Source of the DNA: an uncultured Christensenellaceae bacterium
GTDB taxonomy: Bacteria > Bacillota > Clostridia > Christensenellales > Borkfalkiaceae
Direction: 5' to 3'
DNA: 26,733 nt
NCBI GenBank assembly: GCA_910588465.1
Contig: CAJUOP010000024.1
Coordinates: 1-26,733, forward strand
Both the position numbers and the translations under genes were made by a program. Below, one piece after another: positions 16,917 through 24,384 of this stretch (positions within the stretch are counted from its first letter, which is position 1; each line of letters starts with the position of its first letter). A model generated the notes under the pieces. The model was not told the origin of the DNA. It ran no database searches and saw only the letters and a program-made list of their open reading frames with translations.

Positions 16917-19166
16917 TTAATGTAAATACAATGCGCCGAGAGCAATCGATTTATCGCCTTCAAACGCAACGGTAAAACAGTTCGACTTCAATGAAAAATC
17001 CAATCTGACCCACTCGTCTTTCGGACGAACGCAGACGGTTTTCCCGCCCGCATTCAGCGTGATGACGGCGCCGCGGTAAGCGCGTATTTCTAATCCCGCT
17101 CTGCGTTTCCCCTTACATACCGCTTCGGGTAATGTTATTTGCACCGTCGTCTTTGACGTATGCGGACTTATCGTAAGTTCACGGTATATATCGTGCCGCA
17201 ACGGTTCTATCTTTGCCGTTTTGCACGTTACCATACCGTTACGGTAAAGTTCTTCGTGCAAAAGTACCGTCAGTCTGCCGCCGACCCAGAGCGGTATTTC
17301 GGTTTTATAATTCCCGTTTTCGACGCTTAAAACGATATAACATTCTCTGCATTTGATTTCTGTTTCGCCCGTTACGGTCTTTCCGTCAAACAAAATCTTT
17401 GTTCCCCTGTTCGCGGAAAATCGAAACAGCATATTGCCCTTTTCTTCTTGGCATTCCGCCGTCAAACCGCAGCGCAGAAATGCGTCGTACAAGCGCATCA
17501 AGATTTCCGCCGCCCGATCAAATCCCTGTGCAAACGTATCAATACGAACGCCGTGTGCAAAGGGAGCGGTCAGGCGATCGAACAAAGAGTCAAAGGAAAC
17601 GCCCTTGATTTTGTACCCTTCCCGTAAAATTTTCAGCCACTCGTAATCGGCGTTCCCTTCGCGAATCGCCTTCAAACGGATACAGCCGACGGGCTTTTTC
17701 AAGCCGTAAGGTTTTCCCGGATACAGGAGTACGCCGTCGCCGTTCGCCCCGAAGCCGCGGTGCGCCGTTCCGTAAGGATCGTCCAAATACAGCGGCTTCC
17801 CCGTCGTATTGATTTCGATGCCCTGATTGACGACCCAATACAAATTCCCGACGATTCCGTACCGCGCCATGAGCCAACCGATATATCGCGCGCTCCAAGG
17901 CGCGTCGTCCATATGATAGCCGATATACGGCGCAGACGGGGCATTACAACCGTACCACCATTTCTGCGGATTCTCGCCGTACGGTGCAGACAAATATTCA
18001 TTGTCGTAGCCGTCGAATTTAGGACACAGCGTCGTTTTATCCATCGGATAGTGATAGGGATTGCCGTTCTTATCACGCTTTTGCCGCGTATCGACAAAAT
18101 GCAATACTTCGGGCAGCCTGTCGCAATAATCGGTGACAACGTGGGGAATGTTTGCGATTGATTTTACAACTTCTTTTCCGAACGGTGTTTGAAAACGCTC
18201 GTCAGCCGAAAGGTTTTTCACGATACCGTCGATTGTATCCCGAAAAACGTTTACGCAGCGCTCTACCTTTCCGTCGGGCATTTTCGCAAGAAACGGTTCG
18301 TCGATCTGCCAATCGTAAAATGCGCAATAGGACGGCAGATTAAGCCCGCTTACAAGACTTTCTTCCGCAAGCGCAATAACCGCTCGTTCCAACACGCCGA
18401 AATCGGGATATTCCCCATCTTCCTCATTTTTTACGTAAGCGGGTACGCCGATCGTCGGCATCCCGCGGCGAACCCATTCCGCCGCTGCGGAGGCGAACTT
18501 TCGAAGTCCCTCGTCCGAATAATCTTCCGTAGCAAACAGCCCCGAAGCCGCCGCTCTATGTTCGAGCAACGCAAGGATATAGGCATCCATGGTCTCCTGC
18601 GAACGACTCCCTTCGTAGTGCTCCATATAATTCGGATTGATTGTAAATAAGCTTTTGCACGTAATACATTCGGGCAATACGGCTTCAAGCACCGTCAGAT
18701 CGTAAGGCAGACGGATTTCCTCTCCGCACGAGACAACAATCTCTCCCGTATAGCTTCCTGCGGGAAGGGAGACGGGAACGGAAAAATCCACAGCCAACAC
18801 AACGGCTTTTCCGTTTTTTGTCTCCGTTTCTCCGTAGTTCACCGCAGTTTCGAGGGGCAATAGCGCGTCGGTATATTCTCCCGTCGGCAAACCGTTATGA
18901 TGCCAATTACGGTCGATCGAAATGCGTTTCTCGGCATATAGGGCAACGTTCTCTGCCTGAAATACTGCGCCCGTCTTTCCTACCCCGTCGGTCACATAAG
19001 CGGAAACAACGACGCGATCCTTAGCGCGAACGATAACGTGCTCGCAAATATGCGCACCCCGCAATGCCGTTAATTTTACCTCTTTCGTTTCCGTTTTTGC
19101 TTTTCGGTCAATCGCCGCCCATTCCGAAAACGAAAGCACGGAGACAGTCGAGTTTTTCCGATTCAT
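16917..19166 (-). CDS. GH123-like (DUF4091) glycoside hydrolase without signal peptide
   Basis: A 749-residue paralogue of the neighbouring lipoprotein, starting at MNRKNSTVSV. The start was chosen because its ATG overlaps the preceding stop as TGATG; a frame 12 codons longer is possible. Asp289-Glu290 in WQIDEPF correspond to the catalytic pair of GH123. It shares LLYPGKPYG, CIRLKAIREGNADYEWL and the N-terminal beta-sandwich pattern with the paralogue. The N-terminus has no hydrophobic stretch, so it is predicted to stay in the cytoplasm, in contrast to its partner. This suggests that the same kind of linkage is cut both outside and inside the cell, or that the two have different specificities, for example long versus short chains. 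The C-terminal 100 residues look like a beta-sandwich. The gap to the next gene is 22 bp. Confidence 0.8.
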   Translation of the reverse strand: MNRKNSTVSVLSFSEWAAIDRKAKTETKEVKLTALRGAHICEHVIVRAKDRVVVSAYVTDGVGKTGAVFQAENVALYAEKRISIDRNWHHNGLPTGEYTDALLPLETAVNYGETETKNGKAVVLAVDFSVPVSLPAGSYTGEIVVSCGEEIRLPYDLTVLEAVLPECITCKSLFTINPNYMEHYEGSRSQETMDAYILALLEHRAAASGLFATEDYSDEGLRKFASAAAEWVRRGMPTIGVPAYVKNEEDGEYPDFGVLERAVIALAEESLVSGLNLPSYCAFYDWQIDEPFLAKMPDGKVERCVNVFRDTIDGIVKNLSADERFQTPFGKEVVKSIANIPHVVTDYCDRLPEVLHFVDTRQKRDKNGNPYHYPMDKTTLCPKFDGYDNEYLSAPYGENPQKWWYGCNAPSAPYIGYHMDDAPWSARYIGWLMARYGIVGNLYWVVNQGIEINTTGKPLYLDDPYGTAHRGFGANGDGVLLYPGKPYGLKKPVGCIRLKAIREGNADYEWLKILREGYKIKGVSFDSLFDRLTAPFAHGVRIDTFAQGFDRAAEILMRLYDAFLRCGLTAECQEEKGNMLFRFSANRGTKILFDGKTVTGETEIKCRECYIVLSVENGNYKTEIPLWVGGRLTVLLHEELYRNGMVTCKTAKIEPLRHDIYRELTISPHTSKTTVQITLPEAVCKGKRRAGLEIRAYRGAVITLNAGGKTVCVRPKDEWVRLDFSLKSNCFTVAFEGDKSIALGALYLH

Positions 19167-20857
19167 CAATTTAATCCCGCATTTTTCAAAGCCGTGTTCC
19201 ATCTGTAATTATTGTCCTGCGTCCAATAGGTCACGTTCGAATCAAATACGTCCTTTGCCGTCACCGTACGGGCGCTGTCGATAAACGCCGCTTCATAAGA
19301 CTCATACGAACCGTTAATCGGTTTCAATCCGCCGTACACGAAAAGCGGATAATTCATCCAATACGGCAGAATATAAGTATTTTCGTTTTCCCAAATCGCA
19401 GCGCGATCCTGCTGAATCCGATACGTGTTGCCGTAATCTCTACTGAGCGATGCATCCAATTCCGGATCTTTTTCTTTCAATTTATAGTTAAACACGCGCT
19501 GTGCGCCGTAATTGTTGCGGGCATAGATATTGTTCGCGCTGTCGGTAGCCATATAGAGCAAGAAATCGGTCGCAAGCTCTTTTGCGTTGGTGTAGGAAGG
19601 GATTACCGTACATTCGTTAGCGGCAATCGAATAGACGACTCCCCTTGCACTTTTTACGGTATCGAAGTCCTTTTGCGTAACACCTGCCGTAGCCAAATCT
19701 CCCGTAGGAGTATTATCTCCCTTATCGACGGCATCGACAACAGCCGATAAAAGAGCGTCGGCGCTCGCAAGTCCTATTTTTTGCGCGTTAGCGGAAGTAA
19801 TCGAGGGACATTTATCGACGATTGCACTGAGGACGGGCGCATTCATAAAGCCCATCGTATCGGTATAGCCCAACTCGTAATAGTCTGCGGCACGCTCTCT
19901 CATTTCGGTAGAGAACCAGTCGCCGCAACCCATAATCAACCCTTCTTGCAGGAACAACTTCGTCTGACCCTGTATGAACTCGTCATTCGCAGAAGCCTTA
20001 TTCATGTATTCTTTCCCGTTTCTGCCCTTCCAGATCGTTTCAAGCACTTCGAGCGATTTGAGTCTGCCCGTCTGGCTCACCGTACGCACATCGTTGGCAA
20101 AGGTACGGTTATTGACCGCATCGTAATAAACGCCGCTGTAATAGTTATCGTACTGATCGACGCCTTCGTATTGCGCCCACCAAACGGGGAACATATATCC
20201 TAAATAAGAAACTTTACTGCTCGTAAACGTAAACGTTTTCTTGTAATGCTCGCTCTTTCCGCCCAAATCATAAACTTTATCGCAAAGGGCGAACAGTTCT
20301 TCGGTCGTTCTCGGTTTTTCCAGACCGAGTTCTTCGAATAAGGTAACGTTATAGACGAGACCGCCCATAGACGTAGGTCCCGCCACCGCAAAATACTGCG
20401 TGTCACCCGACAGCTTAGGCGCTTCCAAACTTTTCAAAATACTTGCGGGCATTTTGTCTTTGAACAGCACGTCCTCACCGGGGACTTTTTGATTGAATAC
20501 ACATTCGGTTAAATCAAGCAAATTGCCCGATTCCCACAATGCTGAAACGCCCGCCGATACAAACAAATCAATCGTATTTGCCCTACCCGCATTGATACGG
20601 TCGGTAGCGTAAGTTTGCTGGTCGTTCGACACCACATCGTACTCCAATTCGGGATATTTCTCTTTAACCCAATCTTGTTTTGAGAAATCTTCAAGCATAT
20701 CCCACATCCATTGAGAACCGTAACCCGCTTCCCAAACGTACACCTCGAGCGATTGCTCGGTGTCTCCGATGTTGCTGCCGCTGCATCCCGCTGTTGCGAA
20801 CACGGGAACTGCAATCACACCCGCCAACATCAAAGCGCATACTTTTTTCCTTACCAT
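19166..20857 (-). CDS. Sugar ABC transporter solute-binding lipoprotein
   Basis: A 563-residue extracellular solute-binding protein. The N-terminus MVRKKVCALMLAGVIAV is a signal peptide ending in a lipobox (TAGC, Cys25). The body has the two-lobed binding-protein pattern, with YAVAGPTSMGGLVYNVTLFEELG and later WMNYPLFVYGGLKPI. It is longer than classic maltose-binding proteins and closer to the large oligosaccharide-binding type found in gut Firmicutes. It would hand its ligand to the two permeases encoded just upstream. The start has an AGGAGG site. The gene is 40 bp after the second permease and overlaps the next gene by TGATG. The ligand is unknown; the enzymes around it suggest a HexNAc-containing oligosaccharide. 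Confidence 0.92.
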   Translation of the reverse strand: MVRKKVCALMLAGVIAVPVFATAGCSGSNIGDTEQSLEVYVWEAGYGSQWMWDMLEDFSKQDWVKEKYPELEYDVVSNDQQTYATDRINAGRANTIDLFVSAGVSALWESGNLLDLTECVFNQKVPGEDVLFKDKMPASILKSLEAPKLSGDTQYFAVAGPTSMGGLVYNVTLFEELGLEKPRTTEELFALCDKVYDLGGKSEHYKKTFTFTSSKVSYLGYMFPVWWAQYEGVDQYDNYYSGVYYDAVNNRTFANDVRTVSQTGRLKSLEVLETIWKGRNGKEYMNKASANDEFIQGQTKLFLQEGLIMGCGDWFSTEMRERAADYYELGYTDTMGFMNAPVLSAIVDKCPSITSANAQKIGLASADALLSAVVDAVDKGDNTPTGDLATAGVTQKDFDTVKSARGVVYSIAANECTVIPSYTNAKELATDFLLYMATDSANNIYARNNYGAQRVFNYKLKEKDPELDASLSRDYGNTYRIQQDRAAIWENENTYILPYWMNYPLFVYGGLKPINGSYESYEAAFIDSARTVTAKDVFDSNVTYWTQDNNYRWNTALKNAGLN

Positions 20858-20897
20858 AATTTTAGCCTCCTAAGCTTTTTTCTAATTTTGATACAAC

Positions 20898-21851
20898 TTA
20901 ACCTTTCAATCCGCCAACGGACATATTTTTCATGATAACGTCGGAGAAACAGCAGAACAGAACCAAAACGGGAATGATGGATAGCACGATCGCAGAATAG
21001 TAGATGGGATCTTGCCCCGTCCTGAGTAACGATGCTTTAATGGAATACATACCGGACGCAATCGTAGGGAAAGACGGCAAATAGAGAAGCGGTCCCGTAT
21101 ATTCGTTCCAACAGCCGATGAAATTGACGATAGCGAGCGTCAAAAACGCCGGCGCTGCTTGCGGAATCATAATTTTCAGAAAGACCGTCCATTCTCCGCC
21201 GCCGTCGATATATACGGCTTCCGCATAACTTTGCGAAATATTGCTGAAAAAGCCGTATAATATCATGAACGACAAGCCGATACAGTTAAACGACGTGAAG
21301 ATGATATAAAAAGGCGTATTGTATATACCCAAATCGGTAACCAATTTGTACATACCGCCTGTGTTACCGATAATGGGAACGGTCATGGTAAAAATGATTA
21401 CGCCGTAAATCAAATTTCTCCCGCGGAAACGAAACCGCGAAAGCACGTAAGCCACAGACCCCGACGCCGCAAGTCCGCAAAACAAACTGAGGGCACACTG
21501 CCATAAGCTGTTAAAGAACATTCCGAAAAAGTTCGTGCCCCTATATTCCATTTTGTTAAAAGCATATATATAGTTGTCAAACGTCCAAGGCTTCGGAAAA
21601 GCAAACGGACGCCCCATCGTCATATCGAGCATATATCCGGTCGGCGTTTTCAGCGAAGCGATAATCAACCAAAGGAACGGATAAATCAGAGATACCGCAT
21701 AAAGAACAAAGAAGATAAATACAACGAAAAACACAATTCTTTCCGCTTTGTTCCGCACTTTGAGAATATGCGCATCCCCATCCTTTTTCTTATGAATACG
21801 AAATCCTTTTTTCTTTAATTGTTTATTGATCGAAGCATATTCCTTTTGCAT
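20898..21851 (-). CDS. Sugar ABC transporter permease, MalG/UgpE type
   Basis: A 317-residue inner-membrane permease of the CUT1 family. It starts with a charged cytoplasmic segment of about 45 residues, then the first membrane helix (FFVVFIFFVLYAVSLIYPF) and about five more. The EAA loop that contacts the ATPase reads EAVYIDGGGEW with a proline at the usual distance (IMIPQ). It pairs with the preceding permease to form the channel. The start has GAGGGGG upstream and lies 12 bp after the preceding stop. The terminal MKNMSVGGLKG is typical of this subfamily. Confidence 0.94.
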   Translation of the reverse strand: MQKEYASINKQLKKKGFRIHKKKDGDAHILKVRNKAERIVFFVVFIFFVLYAVSLIYPFLWLIIASLKTPTGYMLDMTMGRPFAFPKPWTFDNYIYAFNKMEYRGTNFFGMFFNSLWQCALSLFCGLAASGSVAYVLSRFRFRGRNLIYGVIIFTMTVPIIGNTGGMYKLVTDLGIYNTPFYIIFTSFNCIGLSFMILYGFFSNISQSYAEAVYIDGGGEWTVFLKIMIPQAAPAFLTLAIVNFIGCWNEYTGPLLYLPSFPTIASGMYSIKASLLRTGQDPIYYSAIVLSIIPVLVLFCCFSDVIMKNMSVGGLKG

Positions 21852-21863
21852 CCGTACACCCCC

Positions 21864-22778
21864 TCAATATTCGACAGTCGGCACTTTTTCGACAAGCCAA
21901 CGCACGAAAAGAATAATCGGTACGCCGACAAGCGTAAAGCAAAGTCCTGCGGCCGATACAAGTCCATACGAACCCGAACCGCCGACCGCACCCGAACCGT
22001 ACACTTGTGAAAAGATCCAATAAGAAATCGTCATAGTCTCGTATCCGTTTTCGGGATCGAACAAGAGAATCGGACCGCTTGCCGCAAAAATTCCCGTCAA
22101 CGAGAAAATAAGCATGGTTGACATGGTAGGCCAAATAAGCGGCAACGTAATTTGAAACAGTTCACGCGTGGGTCCGCATCCGTCTAAGCGGGCAGACTCG
22201 ATGAGCTCGACGGGAATTCGCGCAAAAGCGCCGCAAAACAGCAAAACGTTGGTCGTAAATCCCGTCCAAATGCAATACGCCATAATGGTCGGCGTTGCCG
22301 TACCGGAATTATGCAATAGTCCCTCCGGACGCATTTCAATTCCAAATGCGCTCAGTATAGAGCCAAGCGGTCCGTTTGTATTGATAAATGCAGTATAAAC
22401 CGCAACCATTGCCACACCCGAAATGATTGCGGGGAAATAATAAATGATACGAAAAACTTTATAGCCGACAATTTGTTTATAAAAGAAGTAGGCAACAACA
22501 AGGTTCAGGAACATGATAACCATATTGAGCAAAAAATACAGGAACGTATTCTTTAATGCAAGACCGATCGTCCCGCCCACATTCGTCAATTCGTACCAAA
22601 ACTGTTGAAAATTTGAAAACGTCCACTCGTAAGTTTTGGGCGTCTGAAAAGCCAATATAAAAGAATTGATGTTGACGTAAAGCCAAAACACCAGCCACTG
22701 CAAAATGGGAAGCGCCAATAACGTTACAATAAATATTTTTCGATTTAAACTGTTTTTAGGTCGTGTCCTGCTTTTCAT
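21864..22778 (-). CDS. Sugar ABC transporter permease, MalF/UgpA type
   Basis: A 304-residue inner-membrane permease of the CUT1 family with about six membrane helices, the first being IFIVTLLALPILQWLVFWLYV. The EAA loop reads ESARLDGCGPTRELFQITLPL. It should form the channel with the next gene product and take substrate from the lipoprotein encoded two genes on. No ATPase gene is present in the window, which is usual for CUT1 importers that share one multi-task ATPase (MsmK/MsiK type) encoded elsewhere. It starts 43 bp after the AraC-type regulator, with a GAGGGG site. Confidence 0.94.
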   Translation of the reverse strand: MKSRTRPKNSLNRKIFIVTLLALPILQWLVFWLYVNINSFILAFQTPKTYEWTFSNFQQFWYELTNVGGTIGLALKNTFLYFLLNMVIMFLNLVVAYFFYKQIVGYKVFRIIYYFPAIISGVAMVAVYTAFINTNGPLGSILSAFGIEMRPEGLLHNSGTATPTIMAYCIWTGFTTNVLLFCGAFARIPVELIESARLDGCGPTRELFQITLPLIWPTMSTMLIFSLTGIFAASGPILLFDPENGYETMTISYWIFSQVYGSGAVGGSGSYGLVSAAGLCFTLVGVPIILFVRWLVEKVPTVEY

Positions 22779-22821
22779 TTTTACCCCTCATATATCACTT
22801 AGCTTTGTTTTGTATCTGCTT

Positions 22822-23619
22822 TCATCCCTTGATTTTCGGGTTTTCGTCAAAAACTTGCCCGTAAGCGCGGTAAAACGTCTTTAAACTGTTAAATCCGCTT
22901 TTGTTCGCAGCTTCCGTAACCGTCATTTCGGGATTGCTTTGCAAAAGCTTGTGAACGTTTCTCGCTCTGATAAGATTTACGTACGTTCTCAAATCTTCCC
23001 CGATTGCGGTACTGATTGCCCTCGATACGGTGCTTTTGCTATAACCGAACGTTTTAGATAAAAGTTCCAAATCGATTTGTTCTTTGAAATGTTCGTTAAT
23101 AAAACTCAGAATTTTAACGATAAGATTATCGTTTTCGCTGTCGCTATATTCGATTCCGTAAAGCTCCGCGATCGTACCCAACAGCAGGTTGACATATCCC
23201 AAATTTTGCAAACGGTTACAAGTTTCAAAATGCTCTCCCCACTCACGAACAATCGTAAATAAAATCTTATTTTTCTCTTTATCGAATAATTTTCGGGGGA
23301 ATCGTACTCTGCTGTTCTTTTTTCCGTACATTTCGTAAAAATTACTCAAAAATTCTGCGCCGATCACAACGGCATAACGCGAACTTCCTTTTGATATTTC
23401 GAAATAATGCACGTCAAAACTGTCAATAAATGCTATCTCTCCCGCCTCAACCTCAAACTTTTCACCGTTCACACAGCAAACCAGCGAATCTTTCACGGGA
23501 AAACAAAGTTCAACCGCGCGATGATAATGCGCCATTGACGTCCATGTTAAATCGGAATCGTCTTTGTCGAAGTAAATCTTTTTTTCCACGTCGCTTTCAT
23601 AAAACTGCAAAATATCCAT
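22822..23619 (-). CDS. AraC family transcriptional regulator
   Basis: A 265-residue regulator. The start MDILQFYES at 23619 is chosen because AAGGAGG lies directly upstream; a frame 13 codons longer exists but lacks such a site. The N-terminal half (about 1-150) is a cupin-like sensing domain with conserved GEIAFIDSFDVHYF. The C-terminal 100 residues hold two helix-turn-helix motifs of AraC type (LELLSKTFGYSKSTVSRAI and VTEAANKSGFNSLKTFYRAYG). It ends somewhat early, at DENPKIKG, where many members continue to a tyrosine-arginine tail. As the first gene of the operon it probably senses a sugar and activates its own transcript. A promoter lies 55-85 bp upstream, and the RNA-like element at 23802-23950 lies before it in the same direction. 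Confidence 0.92.
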   Translation of the reverse strand: MDILQFYESDVEKKIYFDKDDSDLTWTSMAHYHRAVELCFPVKDSLVCCVNGEKFEVEAGEIAFIDSFDVHYFEISKGSSRYAVVIGAEFLSNFYEMYGKKNSRVRFPRKLFDKEKNKILFTIVREWGEHFETCNRLQNLGYVNLLLGTIAELYGIEYSDSENDNLIVKILSFINEHFKEQIDLELLSKTFGYSKSTVSRAISTAIGEDLRTYVNLIRARNVHKLLQSNPEMTVTEAANKSGFNSLKTFYRAYGQVFDENPKIKG

Positions 23620-23674
23620 AATATCCTCCTTGCTATCGCTACCTCGGCAATTCGACAATTTATGGCTTGATTAT

Positions 23675-23703
23675 ATTATATCATCGCTGCCAAACGGCTT
23701 CAA
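23675..23703 (-). promoter_or_regulatory. Promoter for the AraC regulator and operon
   Basis: On the minus strand, TTGAAG (23703-23698) and a perfect TATAAT (23680-23675) are separated by exactly 17 bp. The expected RNA start, near 23668, gives a leader of about 50 nt before the regulator ATG at 23619. A short dyad GCCGTTTGGC lies in the spacer and could be an operator. Confidence 0.65.
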
Positions 23704-23801
23704 TGCCATATCTTCTATAATCCGTGTCAGAAATCGCCAAATAGCATCGTGAAGTATGTAAAATATTGCTTTGCTTTTTTATTGCCTTAAAGATAAAAAT
23801 T

Positions 23802-23950
23802 TATAAAAATACCGCCCTCTTGCGAGAGCGGTATCCCTATATCATGTATCTCTCGATATTGCTACATATCGTTTCCCTATGGAAAGGTAGAGAGACACAC
23901 TACGGGCGTAGTATGCTCTTTCCATAGGTAGTTATTCACGATATGTAGCG
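23802..23950 (-). ncRNA. Structured RNA candidate with pseudoknot and terminator
   Basis: Read on the minus strand, a strong promoter starts transcription at the first base of a folded element. The outer stem pairs 23938-23949 with 23861-23872 (12 bp, GCTACATATCGT). An asymmetric internal loop follows, then a second stem pairing 23918-23928 with 23876-23886 (11 bp, CCTATGGAAAG). Inside is a small hairpin at 23899-23912 (ACTACG, GG loop on the plus strand). The unpaired strand at 23890-23898 can pair with 23846-23854 downstream (9 pairs, one G-U), giving a pseudoknot. A hairpin at 23809-23834 (11 pairs, one mismatch) followed by TTTTTATAAATTTTT is a good terminator. The bases at 23850-23855 can instead pair with 23823-23828 in the terminator 5' arm, an anti-terminator-like option. 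It could be a free small RNA or a riboswitch-like leader for the regulator. I do not recognise the family; it does not fit the TPP, cobalamin, SAM-I, glmS or 6S patterns that I know. Confidence 0.7.
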
Positions 23951-23955
23951 TTGTT

Positions 23956-23984
23956 ATTATACCATAACGGATGAAAAAAGTCAA
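23956..23984 (-). promoter_or_regulatory. Near-consensus promoter of the structured RNA
   Basis: On the minus strand, TTGACT (23984-23979) is followed after exactly 17 bp by TATAAT (23961-23956). Transcription should begin 6-7 bases later, at about 23949-23951, which is the first base of the outer stem of the RNA element. This is the strongest sigma-70/sigma-A type promoter I found in the window. Confidence 0.85.
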
Positions 23985-24036
23985 CAAATAAAAATTACAA
24001 CGATCAATCACTAACTTTTGAAATTATCAGAATCAT

Positions 24037-24078
24037 AAAAGAAAAACATAGACACAAAACAGCCTATGTTTTTCTTTT
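24037..24078. terminator. Bidirectional terminator-like hairpin
   Basis: A perfect 15-bp stem (24037-24051 with 24064-24078) around a 12-base loop. Both arms are rich in A or T, so each strand ends in a run of T. On the minus strand it lies 27 bp after the stop of the 54-residue gene and probably ends that transcript before the promoter of the structured RNA. Confidence 0.7.
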
Positions 24079-24104
24079 TGCTCCCAGCTCTCTCTTAGGG
24101 AAAA

Positions 24105-24269
24105 TTAGGAATAACTTATTTCGTTAATTTTAATTTTTTCCTTTTCTACTGCATTGCATATATCTTCCTCTAATGCCGCGATAAAAGCATCAAAAACTTC
24201 TTTGGGATACTTACGAAAATCAAGTTTCCCAACTACTTTCACTTCTAATTCTTTTTCTTCCTTTTTCAT
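24105..24269 (-). CDS. Small charged protein of unknown function (54 aa)
   Basis: A 54-residue open reading frame, MKKEEKELEV to INEISYS, with a good ribosome-binding site (AGGAGG, spacing about 10). A TATAAT box lies upstream at 24293-24298 and a hairpin terminator downstream. The protein is rich in Lys and Glu (about 20 of 54 residues), with a central FDAFIAALEEDI that may form an amphipathic helix. There is no signal or membrane segment. I do not recognise it. It lies back to back with the serine recombinase genes, so it may belong to the same mobile element, for example as a small regulator. The complete set of expression signals makes it more likely to be real than its length suggests. 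Confidence 0.6.
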   Translation of the reverse strand: MKKEEKELEVKVVGKLDFRKYPKEVFDAFIAALEEDICNAVEKEKIKINEISYS

Positions 24270-24286
24270 GGTTGTTTTCCCTCCTG

Positions 24287-24305
24287 CTCCCTATTATAGC
24301 GGGAG
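24287..24305 (-). promoter_or_regulatory. Dyad overlapping the -10 box of the 54-aa gene
   Basis: CTCCC (24287-24291) and GGGAG (24301-24305) flank a minus-strand TATAAT (24298-24293). Upstream, the -35 region is poor (best fit CCTACA at 18 bp). The dyad around the -10 box could be an operator. On the plus strand the same hairpin is followed by TTTTTT and could also act as a weak terminator. Confidence 0.4.
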
Positions 24306-24307
24306 TT

Positions 24308-24336
24308 TTTTCTTTTTGTAGGGGACAAAAAGAAAA
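24308..24336. repeat. 12-bp A/T-rich hairpin
   Basis: TTTTCTTTTTGT (24308-24319) pairs perfectly with ACAAAAAGAAAA (24325-24336) around a five-base loop AGGGG. It lies directly beside the dyad at 24287-24305. It may be part of a mobile-element end or a transcription stop. Confidence 0.5.
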
Positions 24337-24384
24337 CTAAATGGTGACTAAAAGGGTACAGCCAATCAATTTAGGTGGTTTTTT

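Noticed and set aside
23802..23950. CRISPR array or repeat-spacer unit
   Set aside because: The repeated words are inverted (stem halves), not direct and evenly spaced, and no cas genes are present.
23802..23950. 6S RNA
   Set aside because: It has a closing stem and about the right promoter position, but it is shorter, lacks a large central open bubble and has a clear pseudoknot, which 6S RNA does not have. Not fully excluded.
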